Of a stretch of DNA of 64,000 bases, positions 25,788 to 34,994 are shown piece by piece. The DNA is from Clostridia bacterium (GTDB lineage: Bacteria > Bacillota > Clostridia > Oscillospirales > Oscillospiraceae). Every line of letters begins with the position of its first letter. The first letter of the stretch is position 1. The notes below the pieces were generated by a model, which made no database searches, had not been told where the DNA came from, and saw only the letters and a list, made by a program, of their open reading frames with translations. The position numbers and the translations under genes are program-made. Location of the stretch: positions 186,001 to 250,000 of the forward strand of contig SAAS01000003.1 of NCBI GenBank assembly GCA_009929315.1, given 5' to 3'.

Positions 25788-27557
25788 ATGAGCGGAAAAG
25801 TAACCAAAGTATCAGGACCTCTTGTTGTTGCGGAGGGGCTCTCGGACGCAAACGTGTCCGACGTTGTCCGCGTCGGCAAGCAGAGGCTGATAGGCGAAAT
25901 ACTCAACATGACCGGCGACTCCGCTTCCATTCAGGTTTATGAGGAAACCAGCGGACTCGGACCCGGCGCCTCTGTTGAAACAACGGGCTACCCTCTTTCG
26001 GTGGAACTCGGACCCGGAATGCTGGACGGAATATATGACGGGATTCAGCGCCCTCTTACGGAAATCCGCAAGATGACGGGAGCAACAATCTCGAGAGGCG
26101 TCGATGTTCCGGCGCTTAATCGTGAAAAGCTCTGGGAGTTTGTCCCGACTGTCGCCGTCGGCGATAAAGTGATTGCGGGCGATATAATCGGAACGGTTCA
26201 GGAAACCACGGCGATTTTGCATAAAATTATGGTTCCTGTCGGTGTTTCCGGCACTGTCGGCTCCATTCAGGCCGGCAGCTTCACGGTTCTTGACACGGTC
26301 TGCCTTGTCAAGGGCGACAACGGCGAAAACCACAGGCTGACTCTCATGCAGAAGTGGCCCGTGCGAAAGAGCCGCCCCTATATTAAAAAATACGTCCCCA
26401 CGAGACCTCTTTGCAGCGGACAGCGAGTAATTGACACCCTGTTTCCCCTTGCAAAGGGCGGCACGGCTGCCGTTCCCGGCCCCTTCGGAAGCGGAAAAAC
26501 CGTTGTTCAGCACCAGCTCGCTAAGTGGTCGGACGTTGACGTGGTTGTCTATATCGGCTGCGGCGAGCGCGGCAACGAGATGACCGACGTTCTGATGGAG
26601 TTCCCCGAGCTAAAGGACCCGCGCAACGGCGAGCCGCTTATGAAGCGCACGGTTTTGATAGCCAACACCTCCGACATGCCTGTTGCGGCGCGTGAGGCTT
26701 CCATATACACAGGCATAACCATAGCGGAGTATTTCCGCGACATGGGCTATGACGTTGCGGTTATCGCGGACTCCACCTCACGCTGGGCGGAAGCTCTGCG
26801 CGAAATGTCGGGTCGTTTGGAGGAAATGCCCGGCGAAGAGGGCTATCCCGCTTATCTTGCCTCCCGACTTGCGCAGTTTTACGAGCGCGCGGGCGTTGTC
26901 GAGTGCCTCGGTGCGGAGGACAGACGCGGTACTCTGACCGCTATCGGCGCAGTTTCGCCTCCGGGCGGCGACACCTCGGAGCCTGTTTCTCAGGCCACTA
27001 TGCGAATAGTCAAAGTCTTCTGGGGACTTGATTCCGGCCTTGCCTACGCAAGACACTTCCCCGCAATCAACTGGCTGACAAGTTATTCACTGTATGTCGA
27101 CGGCCTGAAGAAGTGGTATGACAGCGAACTCGGCGTTAAGTTCATGCAGAACCGCGAGAAGACAATGGGAATTTTACAGGAGGAAGCAAGCCTTCAGGAA
27201 ATTGTCAAGCTCGTCGGACAGGACGCGCTCTCCCTCGGCGACAGGCTGACGCTTGAAACCGCCAAGATGATTCGAGAAGATTTCCTTCAGCAGAACGCCT
27301 TTGTCGATGTTGACAGCTATTCTTCTTATGAGCGTCAGTCAATTTTACTTCAAATGATTCTCGATTATGACGCCCTGTGCCGCAAAGCCATGGAACAGGG
27401 TGCTCAACTAAATAAACTCTTCGCAATTCCGGCACGCGAACAAATCGGCAGAGCGAAACATGTCCCGGAAAATGAATACAAGGAAACCTATAAACGTATT
27501 GCGGAGGATATGAAAACCCGAATAAGTGAAATTGCCGCGGGGGGTGAGGAGCTATGA
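25788..27557 (+). CDS. ntpA: V-type ATP synthase catalytic subunit A
   Basis: Subunit A holds the catalytic ATP sites of the V1 head. The 589 aa protein has the Walker A motif [11 protein letters not shown] (about 231-241), the Glu region [12 protein letters not shown], and [34 protein letters not shown]. The non-homologous insertion that separates A from F-type beta subunits lies around residues 110-190. It starts after TTTAGGAGGTATGTAA and overlaps subunit B by 4 bases. Confidence 0.97.
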   Translation: MSGKVTKVSGPLVVAEGLSDANVSDVVRVGKQRLIGEILNMTGDSASIQVYEETSGLGPGASVETTGYPLSVELGPGMLDGIYDGIQRPLTEIRKMTGATISRGVDVPALNREKLWEFVPTVAVGDKVIAGDIIGTVQETTAILHKIMVPVGVSGTVGSIQAGSFTVLDTVCLVKGDNGENHRLTLMQKWPVRKSRPYIKKYVPTRPLCSGQRVIDTLFPLAKGGTAAVPGPFGSGKTVVQHQLAKWSDVDVVVYIGCGERGNEMTDVLMEFPELKDPRNGEPLMKRTVLIANTSDMPVAAREASIYTGITIAEYFRDMGYDVAVIADSTSRWAEALREMSGRLEEMPGEEGYPAYLASRLAQFYERAGVVECLGAEDRRGTLTAIGAVSPPGGDTSEPVSQATMRIVKVFWGLDSGLAYARHFPAINWLTSYSLYVDGLKKWYDSELGVKFMQNREKTMGILQEEASLQEIVKLVGQDALSLGDRLTLETAKMIREDFLQQNAFVDVDSYSSYERQSILLQMILDYDALCRKAMEQGAQLNKLFAIPAREQIGRAKHVPENEYKETYKRIAEDMKTRISEIAAGGEEL

Positions 27558-28930
27558 TCAGAGAATATAAAACCATTCGAGAAATAGCCAGTCCCTTAAT
27601 GATGGTTTCACAGGTCGAGGGTGTCAGCTACAACGAGCTCGCCGAAATCGAGCTTCCGAACGGCGAAACCCGCCAGTGCAAGGTGCTCGAGGTTGACGGC
27701 GACACGGCCGTCGTCCAGCTTTTTGAAAGCGCCGCAGGAATTAACCTTAAGGAGAGCAAGGTTCGCTTTTTAGGCCACACGCTTGAGCTTGCCGTTTCGG
27801 AGGATATGCTCGGACGCGTTTTTGACGGTATGGGCAGACCGATTGACGGCGGTCCCGAAATTCTTGCCGAGGCGCACCACGATATTAACGGACTTCCGAT
27901 GAACCCTGCCGCGCGCGACTACCCCAACGAGTTCATTCAGACGGGCGTTTCTTCCATTGACGGGCTTAACACGCTGGTCCGCGGACAGAAGCTGCCGATA
28001 TTCTCAGGCTCAGGTTTGCCCCACGCAGCGCTTGCCGCGCAGATTGCGCGTCAGGCAAAGGTTCTGGGCGGAGAAACAAACTTTGCAGTTGTCTTTGCCG
28101 CTATCGGTATAACCTTTGAGGAAGCGGAGTACTTCGTTTCCGAGTTCCGCAGAACGGGCGCTATCGACCGCACCGTGCTGTTTACAAACCTTGCAAACGA
28201 CCCCGCAGTCGAGCGTATCGCGACCCCGCGTATGGCGCTCACCGCCGCCGAGTATCTGGCCTTTGAAAAGGACATGCATGTTCTTGTCATCATGACGGAC
28301 ATCACAAACTACGCCGAGGCGCTTCGTGAGGTTTCCGCCGCGAAAAAGGAAGTTCCCGGACGCCGCGGCTATCCCGGCTACCTCTACACCGACCTTGCGA
28401 CTATTTACGAGCGTGCAGGCCGCCGTATCGGCAAAAAAGGCTCGATAACTATGATTCCCATTCTGACTATGCCCGAGGACGATAAGACCCACCCGATTCC
28501 CGACCTTACAGGCTACATCACCGAGGGACAGATTATCCTCTCCCGCGAGCTTTACAGAAAAGGCGTTGTTCCTCCCGTGGATGTGCTTCCCTCCCTCAGC
28601 CGTCTTAAGGACAAGGGCGTCGGCGAGGGTAAGACCCGAGAGGACCATTCGGGGACAATGAACCAGCTTTTCGCGGCCTACGCAAGGGGTAAGGAAGCAA
28701 AGGAACTCATGACGATTCTGGGCGAGGCGGCGCTTACCGATGTCGACAAGCTCTACGCAAAGTTCTCCGACGCGTTTGAAAAAAGCTATGTCAGCCAGGG
28801 CAACGATGTTAACCGCTCGATTGAAGAGACCCTTAATTTGGGCTGGGAGCTTTTATCAATTCTGCCGACTTCCGAGCTCAAGCGCGTTAAGACAGAGCAC
28901 ATTGAGAAATATTTGCCCAAGAAGCAGTAA
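27554..28930 (+). CDS. ntpB: V-type ATP synthase subunit B
   Basis: Subunit B is the regulatory partner in the alternating A3B3 head. The 458 aa protein has a non-canonical P-loop, [19 protein letters not shown], instead of GxxxxGKT, as expected for B, and [32 protein letters not shown]. The start ATG overlaps the subunit A stop as ATGA, after GGGGGTGAGGAGCT. Together with ntpA it completes the catalytic head. Confidence 0.97.
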   Translation: MIREYKTIREIASPLMMVSQVEGVSYNELAEIELPNGETRQCKVLEVDGDTAVVQLFESAAGINLKESKVRFLGHTLELAVSEDMLGRVFDGMGRPIDGGPEILAEAHHDINGLPMNPAARDYPNEFIQTGVSSIDGLNTLVRGQKLPIFSGSGLPHAALAAQIARQAKVLGGETNFAVVFAAIGITFEEAEYFVSEFRRTGAIDRTVLFTNLANDPAVERIATPRMALTAAEYLAFEKDMHVLVIMTDITNYAEALREVSAAKKEVPGRRGYPGYLYTDLATIYERAGRRIGKKGSITMIPILTMPEDDKTHPIPDLTGYITEGQIILSRELYRKGVVPPVDVLPSLSRLKDKGVGEGKTREDHSGTMNQLFAAYARGKEAKELMTILGEAALTDVDKLYAKFSDAFEKSYVSQGNDVNRSIEETLNLGWELLSILPTSELKRVKTEHIEKYLPKKQ

Positions 28931-28985
28931 CGATTTTCTTAGCACATGGGCGAAAAAGATTGCGTTCCTTGATTGAGGTGAAAAA

Positions 28986-29639
28986 ATGCCGAAAGCAGCG
29001 ATAACCCCGACCAGAATGGTCTTAAACCAACAGAAAACGCGCCTAAAGACGGCTATGCGCGGGCATAAGCTTCTTAAAGACAAGCGCGATGAACTTATGC
29101 GCCGTTTCATGGAGGTTGTCCGCAAAAACCGTGAGCTTCGCACAAGAGTCGAGCAGGGGATGACCGAGGCTTTTTCCGCGCTTACGGTAGCGTCAGCCAT
29201 TATGTCCCCCGATATGCTGGAGCAGGCAATTTTATATCCGCGCCAGAGCGTTGAGCTTTCAATGCAGTATAAAAACGTCATGAGCGTTAATGTCCCCGTC
29301 TACGACTTTAAAACAAAGACCGCGGACACGGGCGACATTTATCCTTACGGCTTCGCGCAGACCTCAGGCGAGCTTGACGACGCTCTTTCAAAGCTCTCGC
29401 AGGTTTTTGCGGATATGCTGGAGCTTGCCCAGGTTGAAAAGACAATGCAGCTCATGGCACAGGAAATCGAAAAGACGCGCCGCCGCGTAAACGCCTTGGA
29501 ATACGTCATGATTCCCGAATGTCAGGAGAACATCAAGTATATTTCCATGAAGCTTGAGGAAAACGACCGCTCATCCAAGGTACGACTAATGAAGGTCAAA
29601 GACATGGTGCTCGAAAAGGCGCACAATTTTCATTATTGA
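28986..29639 (+). CDS. ntpD: V-type ATP synthase subunit D
   Basis: Subunit D is the long coiled-coil shaft turning inside A3B3. The 217 aa protein starts MPKAAITPTRMVLNQQKTRLKTAMRGHKLLKDKRDELMRR, summarised by the family motif PTR-x-L, and its C-terminal helix contains KTRRRVNALEYVMIPEC followed by KYISMKLEENDR. It is the last gene of the operon and is followed by a terminator. No ntpH or ntpJ (K+ transporter) follows, unlike E. hirae. Confidence 0.95.
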   Translation: MPKAAITPTRMVLNQQKTRLKTAMRGHKLLKDKRDELMRRFMEVVRKNRELRTRVEQGMTEAFSALTVASAIMSPDMLEQAILYPRQSVELSMQYKNVMSVNVPVYDFKTKTADTGDIYPYGFAQTSGELDDALSKLSQVFADMLELAQVEKTMQLMAQEIEKTRRRVNALEYVMIPECQENIKYISMKLEENDRSSKVRLMKVKDMVLEKAHNFHY

Positions 29640-29654
29640 ATAATGACAAATATT

Positions 29655-29686
29655 AACCGCAGAGCCTGTCGCTCTGCGGTTTTTTT
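29655..29686 (+). terminator. Terminator of the V-ATPase operon
   Basis: AACCGCAGAG / CTCTGCGGTT with a 7-base loop and a run of seven T directly follows ntpD. Confidence 0.92.
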
Positions 29687-29745
29687 CGTATAAATGTACA
29701 CGGAAAAAAGAAATCGTTGTGAATAATAACAAAATTTAACAATTA

Positions 29746-29775
29746 CTTTACAATTCAGGAGAAATGAACTATAAT
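29746..29775 (+). promoter_or_regulatory. Promoter of the SLH protein gene
   Basis: TTTACA (29746-29751), an 18 bp spacer and TATAAT (29770-29775) lie 33 bp before the start codon. Confidence 0.6.
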
Positions 29776-29808
29776 TATAGCAATAATCAATAAAATGAGA
29801 GGGATTAT

Positions 29809-31143
29809 ATGAAGAAAATTGGTGGAATATTTCTAATGGCAGTGCTTGTTGCACTTATTTCAAGTATGCTTTCCACAGCAGCATTCGCTTCTCAATACGA
29901 CAGCGTGGCGCAGGAACTGAAAACCATCGGACTTTTTCAGGGAACGGATACGGGCTTTGACCTCGACCGAGCTCCGACGCGTACGGAAGCCGCCGTTATT
30001 CTCGTTCGCCTTCTGGGAGCGGAGAGTAAAGCAAAGGCGCAGTATGCCGCCGGAACAATCAGCCATCCCTTTACCGATGTTCCCCAATGGGCAAATCCAT
30101 ATATCGCATGGCTCTATTCAAACGGCCTGACAAAGGGCTTATCCGATACCTCTTACGGAGCTACGGGGCAGTGCAGCGCTAAAATGTTCTGTACCTTTGT
30201 TCTGCGCGCTCTGGGATACAGCGACGCTGCTGACGGCGATTTCACCTTCGATAATTCGGTGGATTACGCAGAATATATCGGAATTTTCGCCAGTGTGTGG
30301 GAAGATGATGTATTTCTCAGGGATCATGCAGTTGCTGTCTCGTACGAGGCGCTTGGAACTTATATGAGCGAAGGGGACAAAACGCTTCTTGAAAAGCTTA
30401 TTTCCGACGGTTCCGTTTCAAGGGAAAACGCAGCCGCTTTGCTGTTAAAAGTTCAATATTATAACGAATATCTGTATGGATACAGCAGCTGGTATAACGA
30501 GCCTTCGGTCAGCATGACAGTGAACGAAAAAAAGACCTTCTCAAGCACTGAGCTCAAGACAAGTATTCAACTTGAAAGAAAACTAATCTCGAAATATATC
30601 AATAATTCGGATTATACCGCAATCGAATCGATAAGGACGACCTCCGACGGGGATAACGTATACAGTGTCAGCTATTGGCTTAAAAATGGTGTTGTTTACT
30701 ATAAAGAAGGCTCAATGAAAGTAAAAGCAAACGTTGATGACAGCGATATTGAGGAAATGCTTTATGAGGAGTACTATCTGACCGAGCCGCCGCTTTATGC
30801 GATGGGCGAAATAAAAAGCATCACTTGTACTCCGACAGCCTACGGAAAAGAATACAACATTACACTTTCCTCGATTGAGCCTAATTTGGATTCGATTCAA
30901 TCCGATTTTGAAGGCTTAACTGTAACGGATGTGACTGTAAACAGCAGCAGCATTAAGATCGGCGTTAATACTCTCGGAGAGTTAAAGACAGTTGATATAT
31001 CAGTAAATTATACTTTGACAGGTACATATGAGGGTCAAGTTGTTCATTTTAACTGCGTATATACATATAACAGTACGGTTAATGCCACGGGCGATGCCGT
31101 CAGCATTATTTATCCTGATTTTTCGGACTATATTATGCAATAA
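29809..31143 (+). CDS. Secreted S-layer homology (SLH) domain protein
   Basis: SLH domains anchor proteins to pyruvylated cell-wall polymers. The 444 aa protein has a signal peptide (about 1-27, AFAS) and SLH-like repeats over about 30-190, clearest in FTDVPQWANPYIAWLYSNGLT and AKMFCTFVLRALGY. The C-terminal part (about 220-444) is Ser/Thr- and charge-rich, with no domain I recognise; it reads like an extracellular beta-rich region. It stands alone between terminators. The function of the exposed part is unknown. Confidence 0.8.
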   Translation: MKKIGGIFLMAVLVALISSMLSTAAFASQYDSVAQELKTIGLFQGTDTGFDLDRAPTRTEAAVILVRLLGAESKAKAQYAAGTISHPFTDVPQWANPYIAWLYSNGLTKGLSDTSYGATGQCSAKMFCTFVLRALGYSDAADGDFTFDNSVDYAEYIGIFASVWEDDVFLRDHAVAVSYEALGTYMSEGDKTLLEKLISDGSVSRENAAALLLKVQYYNEYLYGYSSWYNEPSVSMTVNEKKTFSSTELKTSIQLERKLISKYINNSDYTAIESIRTTSDGDNVYSVSYWLKNGVVYYKEGSMKVKANVDDSDIEEMLYEEYYLTEPPLYAMGEIKSITCTPTAYGKEYNITLSSIEPNLDSIQSDFEGLTVTDVTVNSSSIKIGVNTLGELKTVDISVNYTLTGTYEGQVVHFNCVYTYNSTVNATGDAVSIIYPDFSDYIMQ

Positions 31144-31160
31144 TTTGAGCAGTATAATAG

Positions 31161-31199
31161 GAGCAAGGGTCACATTCACGTGATCCTTGCTCTTTTTTT
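31161..31199 (+). terminator. Terminator after the SLH gene
   Basis: GAGCAAGGgTCAC / GTGAtCCTTGCTC followed by seven T, with one G-T pair in the stem. Confidence 0.88.
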
Positions 31200-31390
31200 G
31201 TCTATGTAATTGTTTGCGGGCATTTAATATGATAAAATTAGCTCGGCACAATCTGAGGAAAAACGAGAATTTTCCGGCAAATTATAGAAATTAAAGTCTT
31301 TTTTAATGGTTTTCTAATCTTTTTGGGGCTTGGATTTTAAGACTTCCGCGCCATAATGGAGCCACACTAAGAAAGACGGAGGAAAATAAA

Positions 31391-31951
31391 ATGTCACAAA
31401 ATCTGGAACTCGTGGAAAAACTCGTGGAAAAGACAGGGCTTAGCTACGGCGAGGCAAAGCAGGCGCTTGAGAAAAACGATTGGGATATTCTCGAGGCACT
31501 CATCCAACTCGAAGCACAGGGCAGGGTGAACGGCGGAAAAACCGCGCAGTACACCACAAGCGGCGCCTCAAACGATTATCAGCAAAATCAGCAGTCTCAA
31601 CAGAATCAGCAAAATAATCAGGGCGAGAAAAAAAGCACAGCAGGTGAAAACTTTAAGAAAACAACCAAGAGCATTGGCGAGTGGCTCAAAAGTGTTTTTG
31701 ATAAGGGCAACAAAAACAGTCTGATTATGCAAAAAAACAATGAGAAGAAGCTGGAAATACCCGTTACCGCTTTTGTTGTACTGCTTATCTTCTGCTTCTG
31801 GGTAATTATTCCGCTTATGATTGTCGCGCTCTTCTTCGGCTGCCGTTTCTCCTTCTCGGGGAATGAACTGGGCAAGGAAAGCGTTAACTCCGCCATGGGC
31901 AAAGCAACCGATATTGCCGACAATATAAAAAGCGAGTTCAAAGCAAACTAA
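31391..31951 (+). CDS. UBA-like / DUF4342 membrane protein
   Basis: The 186 aa protein begins with a UBA/TS-N-like helical motif (about 5-42, VEKLVEKTGLSYGEAKQALE then NDWDILEALIQLE), as in EF-Ts and NAC proteins. A Gln/Asn-rich low-complexity linker follows (about 62-76). A basic amphipathic stretch (KKTTKSIGEWLKSVFDKGNK) leads into one or two TM segments (about 124-155), with a short tail after them. I recognise it as the DUF4342 type; no function is established. The two-component genes start 60 bp downstream with no terminator between, so it may be part of that system. Confidence 0.75.
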   Translation: MSQNLELVEKLVEKTGLSYGEAKQALEKNDWDILEALIQLEAQGRVNGGKTAQYTTSGASNDYQQNQQSQQNQQNNQGEKKSTAGENFKKTTKSIGEWLKSVFDKGNKNSLIMQKNNEKKLEIPVTAFVVLLIFCFWVIIPLMIVALFFGCRFSFSGNELGKESVNSAMGKATDIADNIKSEFKAN

Positions 31952-32011
31952 GTTTTTTAAACGCCCGATACTGCTCCACAAAGACATTTCGATGATTTAA
32001 GGAGAATGCTT

Positions 32012-32704
32012 ATGCCTTCCAGAATACTGATAATTGAAGACGAGGAAAAAATCGCCCGCTTTCTGGAACTGGAGCTGACGCATGAGGGCTATGAGGTAAC
32101 TAAATCCGCTGACGGGCGCGAGGGGCTTGACCTTGCGCTCGAAGGCGGTTTTGCGATAATACTGCTTGATATTATGCTGCCCGGTCTTAACGGACTTGAG
32201 GTGATAAGGCGCCTTCGAAAAAGCTCGGACGTGCCCGTAATTATGCTGACTGCGCGTGACGCCGTTATGGACAAGGTTTCGGGGCTTGACATGGGCGCGG
32301 ACGACTATGTTACAAAGCCCTTCGCCATCGAGGAACTTTTGGCCCGTATCCGAGTTACTCTCCGAAAAAAGGAGAGCAGCGAAAGTTCGGACAATCACAA
32401 GACGCTTAGCTGGGAAAAACTAACGCTTGACAGCTTAAGCCACACGGTTAATTACGACGGCAAGCCGATTGACCTCACAAAGCGTGAATTTATGATGCTT
32501 GAGCTGATGCTTTTAAACAAAAACATTGTACTTTCACGCGAAACCTTTATCGAGCGGGTCTGGGGCTATGACTATATGGGTGAAACAAATGTTGTCGACG
32601 TGTATGTGCGGTATATCCGAGGCAAAATCGACGATGTTTACGGGATAAATATGATTCGTACCGTTCGTGGAATCGGATATGTCATAAAGGATGAAAAGGC
32701 ATGA
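32012..32704 (+). CDS. OmpR-family response regulator, second system
   Basis: This transcription factor is phosphorylated by the kinase encoded next. The receiver domain has the phospho-acceptor D53 (ILLDIMLPGLNGLEV), PVIMLTARD and DDYVTKPFAIEELLARI. The winged helix ends VRGIGYVIKDEKA. The start is the ATG at 32012, 7 bases after GGAG; an in-frame ATG at 32006 is too close to that site. The protein has 230 aa and resembles the ArlR/CssR subgroup. The 4-base overlap with the kinase gene (ATGA) shows they are cotranscribed. Confidence 0.93.
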   Translation: MPSRILIIEDEEKIARFLELELTHEGYEVTKSADGREGLDLALEGGFAIILLDIMLPGLNGLEVIRRLRKSSDVPVIMLTARDAVMDKVSGLDMGADDYVTKPFAIEELLARIRVTLRKKESSESSDNHKTLSWEKLTLDSLSHTVNYDGKPIDLTKREFMMLELMLLNKNIVLSRETFIERVWGYDYMGETNVVDVYVRYIRGKIDDVYGINMIRTVRGIGYVIKDEKA

Positions 32705-34041
32705 GTAACGAACCGAAAAAAAGGCCCGCGAAGGACGCCTCTACCACGGCAAGATTACAAACGCTTCAAATAAAAAGGGTGAAGACGGCTCTCTTCTTTT
32801 CGGGGGTCTTTACTCTGGTGTTGCTTGTTTTCGGCTTTTGCTATATCCAGGACAGCTCCTATACGGGAATTTATGACCCGATTCGCCTTTGGGGCGAGGT
32901 AACTCGCAGGCTTGACTTTTCGTCTTCGGGAGTATTATTCCTGCCCAAGCTGCGGTACGTTATGGACAGCGCCTCAAAGCTTCCCAGAGCGGTTGACGCG
33001 ACCGTATATTTCTATGTGGCTATTGTCGGGTTACTTCTGGCGGGAGTGTTTAACGGTATTGTTTCTCTGTTTTCAAGGCTCTTCGCGAAGGCACAGATAT
33101 CTAAGCAGCTCGCGCCGCTTACAAAGCTTGCCGACACGGCGATGAAGCTTAGTTCCGACGGAAACTTAAGCTCCGCCGCACCGGGGCTTTCAGCGGGAAC
33201 CGACAGCTATGACGAGCAGCAGATACACAAGCTTGAAAGTGCGATTGACAGCCTTAAGGCCGATTCGCCTGACGCGCAGCTCCAAACTGGCGACAAGGAT
33301 CTTCAGGGACTGGAGAACGCGATAAACAGCCTTATAAAGCGCACACGCGACAGCTACAGTCAGCAGATACGCTTTGTTTCGGACGCATCCCACGAGCTTC
33401 GCACGCCCATAGCGGTTGTCAAGGGCTACACCGATATGCTCGACCGCTGGGGGAAAAAGGACGAGAAAATTCTTGACGAGTCAATTTCAGCGATTAAGAC
33501 TGAAACCGAGCACATGAATAAGCTTGTCGAGCAGCTTTTGTTCCTTGCCCGAGGCGACAGCGGGAGAACCAAGCTTAATTTTGAAAAGTTTTCACTTTCG
33601 GATATGCTTCGCGAGGTATATGAGGAGTCGGTGATGATAGACTCCTCACACAAATGGGAAATTTCGGCAAAAGACGAGATAAGCGCAGAGGGCGACCTTG
33701 CCATGCTCAAGCAGGCGACAAGAATACTTGTGGACAATGCAGCAAAATATACGCCTGAGGGGAATTTAATAACCTTGAAGGCAATATTGGATAACACAGG
33801 AGCGCCCACCATAGTCGTTCAGGATAACGGCATCGGCATCGCGGGAGCGGACATGTCACACATTTTCGACCGCTTCTACCGCTCGGATCCGGCTCGAGGC
33901 AGAGCACAGGGCGGCACGGGACTTGGTCTGTCGATAGCAAAATGGATAGTTGACAGACACAGCGGATATTTCGAGGTTGTCAGCCGTGAGGAAATCGGCA
34001 CCAGAATCAGCATACACCTGCCGAAACCAAAGCAACTCTGA
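32701..34041 (+). CDS. Membrane sensor histidine kinase, second system
   Basis: The 446 aa kinase has an N-terminal cytoplasmic tail, TM1 at about 29-48, a short extracellular segment of about 55 residues and TM2 at about 103-125. A HAMP-like linker precedes HisKA with H231 in VSDASHELRTPIAVVKGY. HATPase_c shows VDNAAKYTPEGN, DNGIGIAGADM and GGTGLGLSIAKWIVD. The small external domain suggests sensing at or within the membrane, as in ArlS/CiaH-like kinases. Its partner is the overlapping upstream regulator. The stimulus is unknown; the DUF4342 membrane protein upstream is a candidate accessory. Confidence 0.92.
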   Translation: MSNEPKKRPAKDASTTARLQTLQIKRVKTALFFSGVFTLVLLVFGFCYIQDSSYTGIYDPIRLWGEVTRRLDFSSSGVLFLPKLRYVMDSASKLPRAVDATVYFYVAIVGLLLAGVFNGIVSLFSRLFAKAQISKQLAPLTKLADTAMKLSSDGNLSSAAPGLSAGTDSYDEQQIHKLESAIDSLKADSPDAQLQTGDKDLQGLENAINSLIKRTRDSYSQQIRFVSDASHELRTPIAVVKGYTDMLDRWGKKDEKILDESISAIKTETEHMNKLVEQLLFLARGDSGRTKLNFEKFSLSDMLREVYEESVMIDSSHKWEISAKDEISAEGDLAMLKQATRILVDNAAKYTPEGNLITLKAILDNTGAPTIVVQDNGIGIAGADMSHIFDRFYRSDPARGRAQGGTGLGLSIAKWIVDRHSGYFEVVSREEIGTRISIHLPKPKQL

Positions 34042-34144
34042 ACATATACAAAGACGAAGAATTTTTGTCGAAATTAGCGCTTTATATTTTTCTTGGTTTG
34101 TGCTATCATGAGCGGGTAAAATAAGTTTGGGGGATAAGCCGCTT

Positions 34145-34714
34145 ATGGACTGGGAAACGCTGAAATCGTCGTGCGAGAACTGCAAAAAATGCGCTCTCTG
34201 GGAAACCAGAACCAATGTTGTGTTCGGTGCGGGAAACGAAAACGCGGAGATTTTGTTTATCGGAGAAGGTCCCGGCGAGCAGGAGGATTTAACCGGACAG
34301 CCCTTTGTGGGGCGTGCCGGCAGGCTTCTGGACGACATGCTCTCGATAATTGATTTGAACAGGACAAATATATATATCGCCAACATGGTCAAGTGCCGTC
34401 CGCCAAAGAATCGTGACCCTCTCGGACTTGAAAAAGATGCCTGTATTCCGTGGCTTCGTGAGCAGACACGGCTTATAAAACCGAAAATCATCGTTTGTTT
34501 GGGAAGAATTTCGGCAATGTCGATTATCCGTGAGGATTTTAAAATTTCGGCGGAGCACGGACAATGGACGGAGAGGGGCGGCATAAAGATGACCGCGCTT
34601 TATCACCCCGCGGCGCTTCTTCGCGACCCGCGCCGAAAACCCGAAACCTTTGAGGACCTAAAGGAAATACAGCGCGTTATAAAGGAAGTTTGCACCCATA
34701 CATACACAAAATGA
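34145..34714 (+). CDS. Uracil-DNA glycosylase, family 4 (4Fe-4S type)
   Basis: This enzyme removes uracil from DNA as the first step of base excision repair. The 189 aa protein has the cluster cysteines (CENCKKC at the N terminus; MVKCRPPKNRDP and DACIPW further on), motif A GEGPGEQEDLTGQPFVG and motif B HPAALLRDPRRK, all typical of family 4 UDG. The frame is open from a TTG at 34127, but I choose the ATG at 34145, 10 bases after GGGGG, giving MDWETLKSSCENC. No neighbour appears related to repair. Confidence 0.93.
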   Translation: MDWETLKSSCENCKKCALWETRTNVVFGAGNENAEILFIGEGPGEQEDLTGQPFVGRAGRLLDDMLSIIDLNRTNIYIANMVKCRPPKNRDPLGLEKDACIPWLREQTRLIKPKIIVCLGRISAMSIIREDFKISAEHGQWTERGGIKMTALYHPAALLRDPRRKPETFEDLKEIQRVIKEVCTHTYTK

Positions 34715-34881
34715 TACTCCGTTTCGGGGAAAAACGACTAAATAATGAAAATTGTCATAAATAAATCTTTAATTTAACACTTTTGAAACAAGATATCAGT
34801 TTTTTTTGTAACATCTGTTTGGTATATTAAAGATGCAAGAGACAGTTGAACTTTTTCGTTTTCTCCTCATCCCATAAGTTT

Positions 34882-34923
34882 ATCGGCAAACGGAATGTCG
34901 CTCCGTTTGCCGATTACTTTTTT
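34882..34923 (+). terminator. Intrinsic terminator inside the glycosyltransferase 5' region
   Basis: A perfect stem, ATCGGCAAACGGA / TCCGTTTGCCGAT (34882-34894 and 34902-34914), is followed by TTACTTTTTTT. It lies 168 bp after the UDG stop and 72 bp before the glycosyltransferase start. It could therefore be an ordinary UDG terminator, an attenuator, or the end of a small RNA. Confidence 0.8.
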
Positions 34924-34994
34924 GCGGAAGAACAAATCGAGCTTTGCATACAGCCGCCGGAAGGCGCAGAACATAAGCTGTGAGGAGAATTTTT

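Noticed and set aside
25812..26513. 233-codon minus-strand frame inside ntpA
   Set aside because: It is antisense to conserved ATPase sequence including the Walker A motif.
28010..28648. 212-codon minus-strand frame inside ntpB
   Set aside because: It is antisense to conserved subunit B coding sequence and has no motif.
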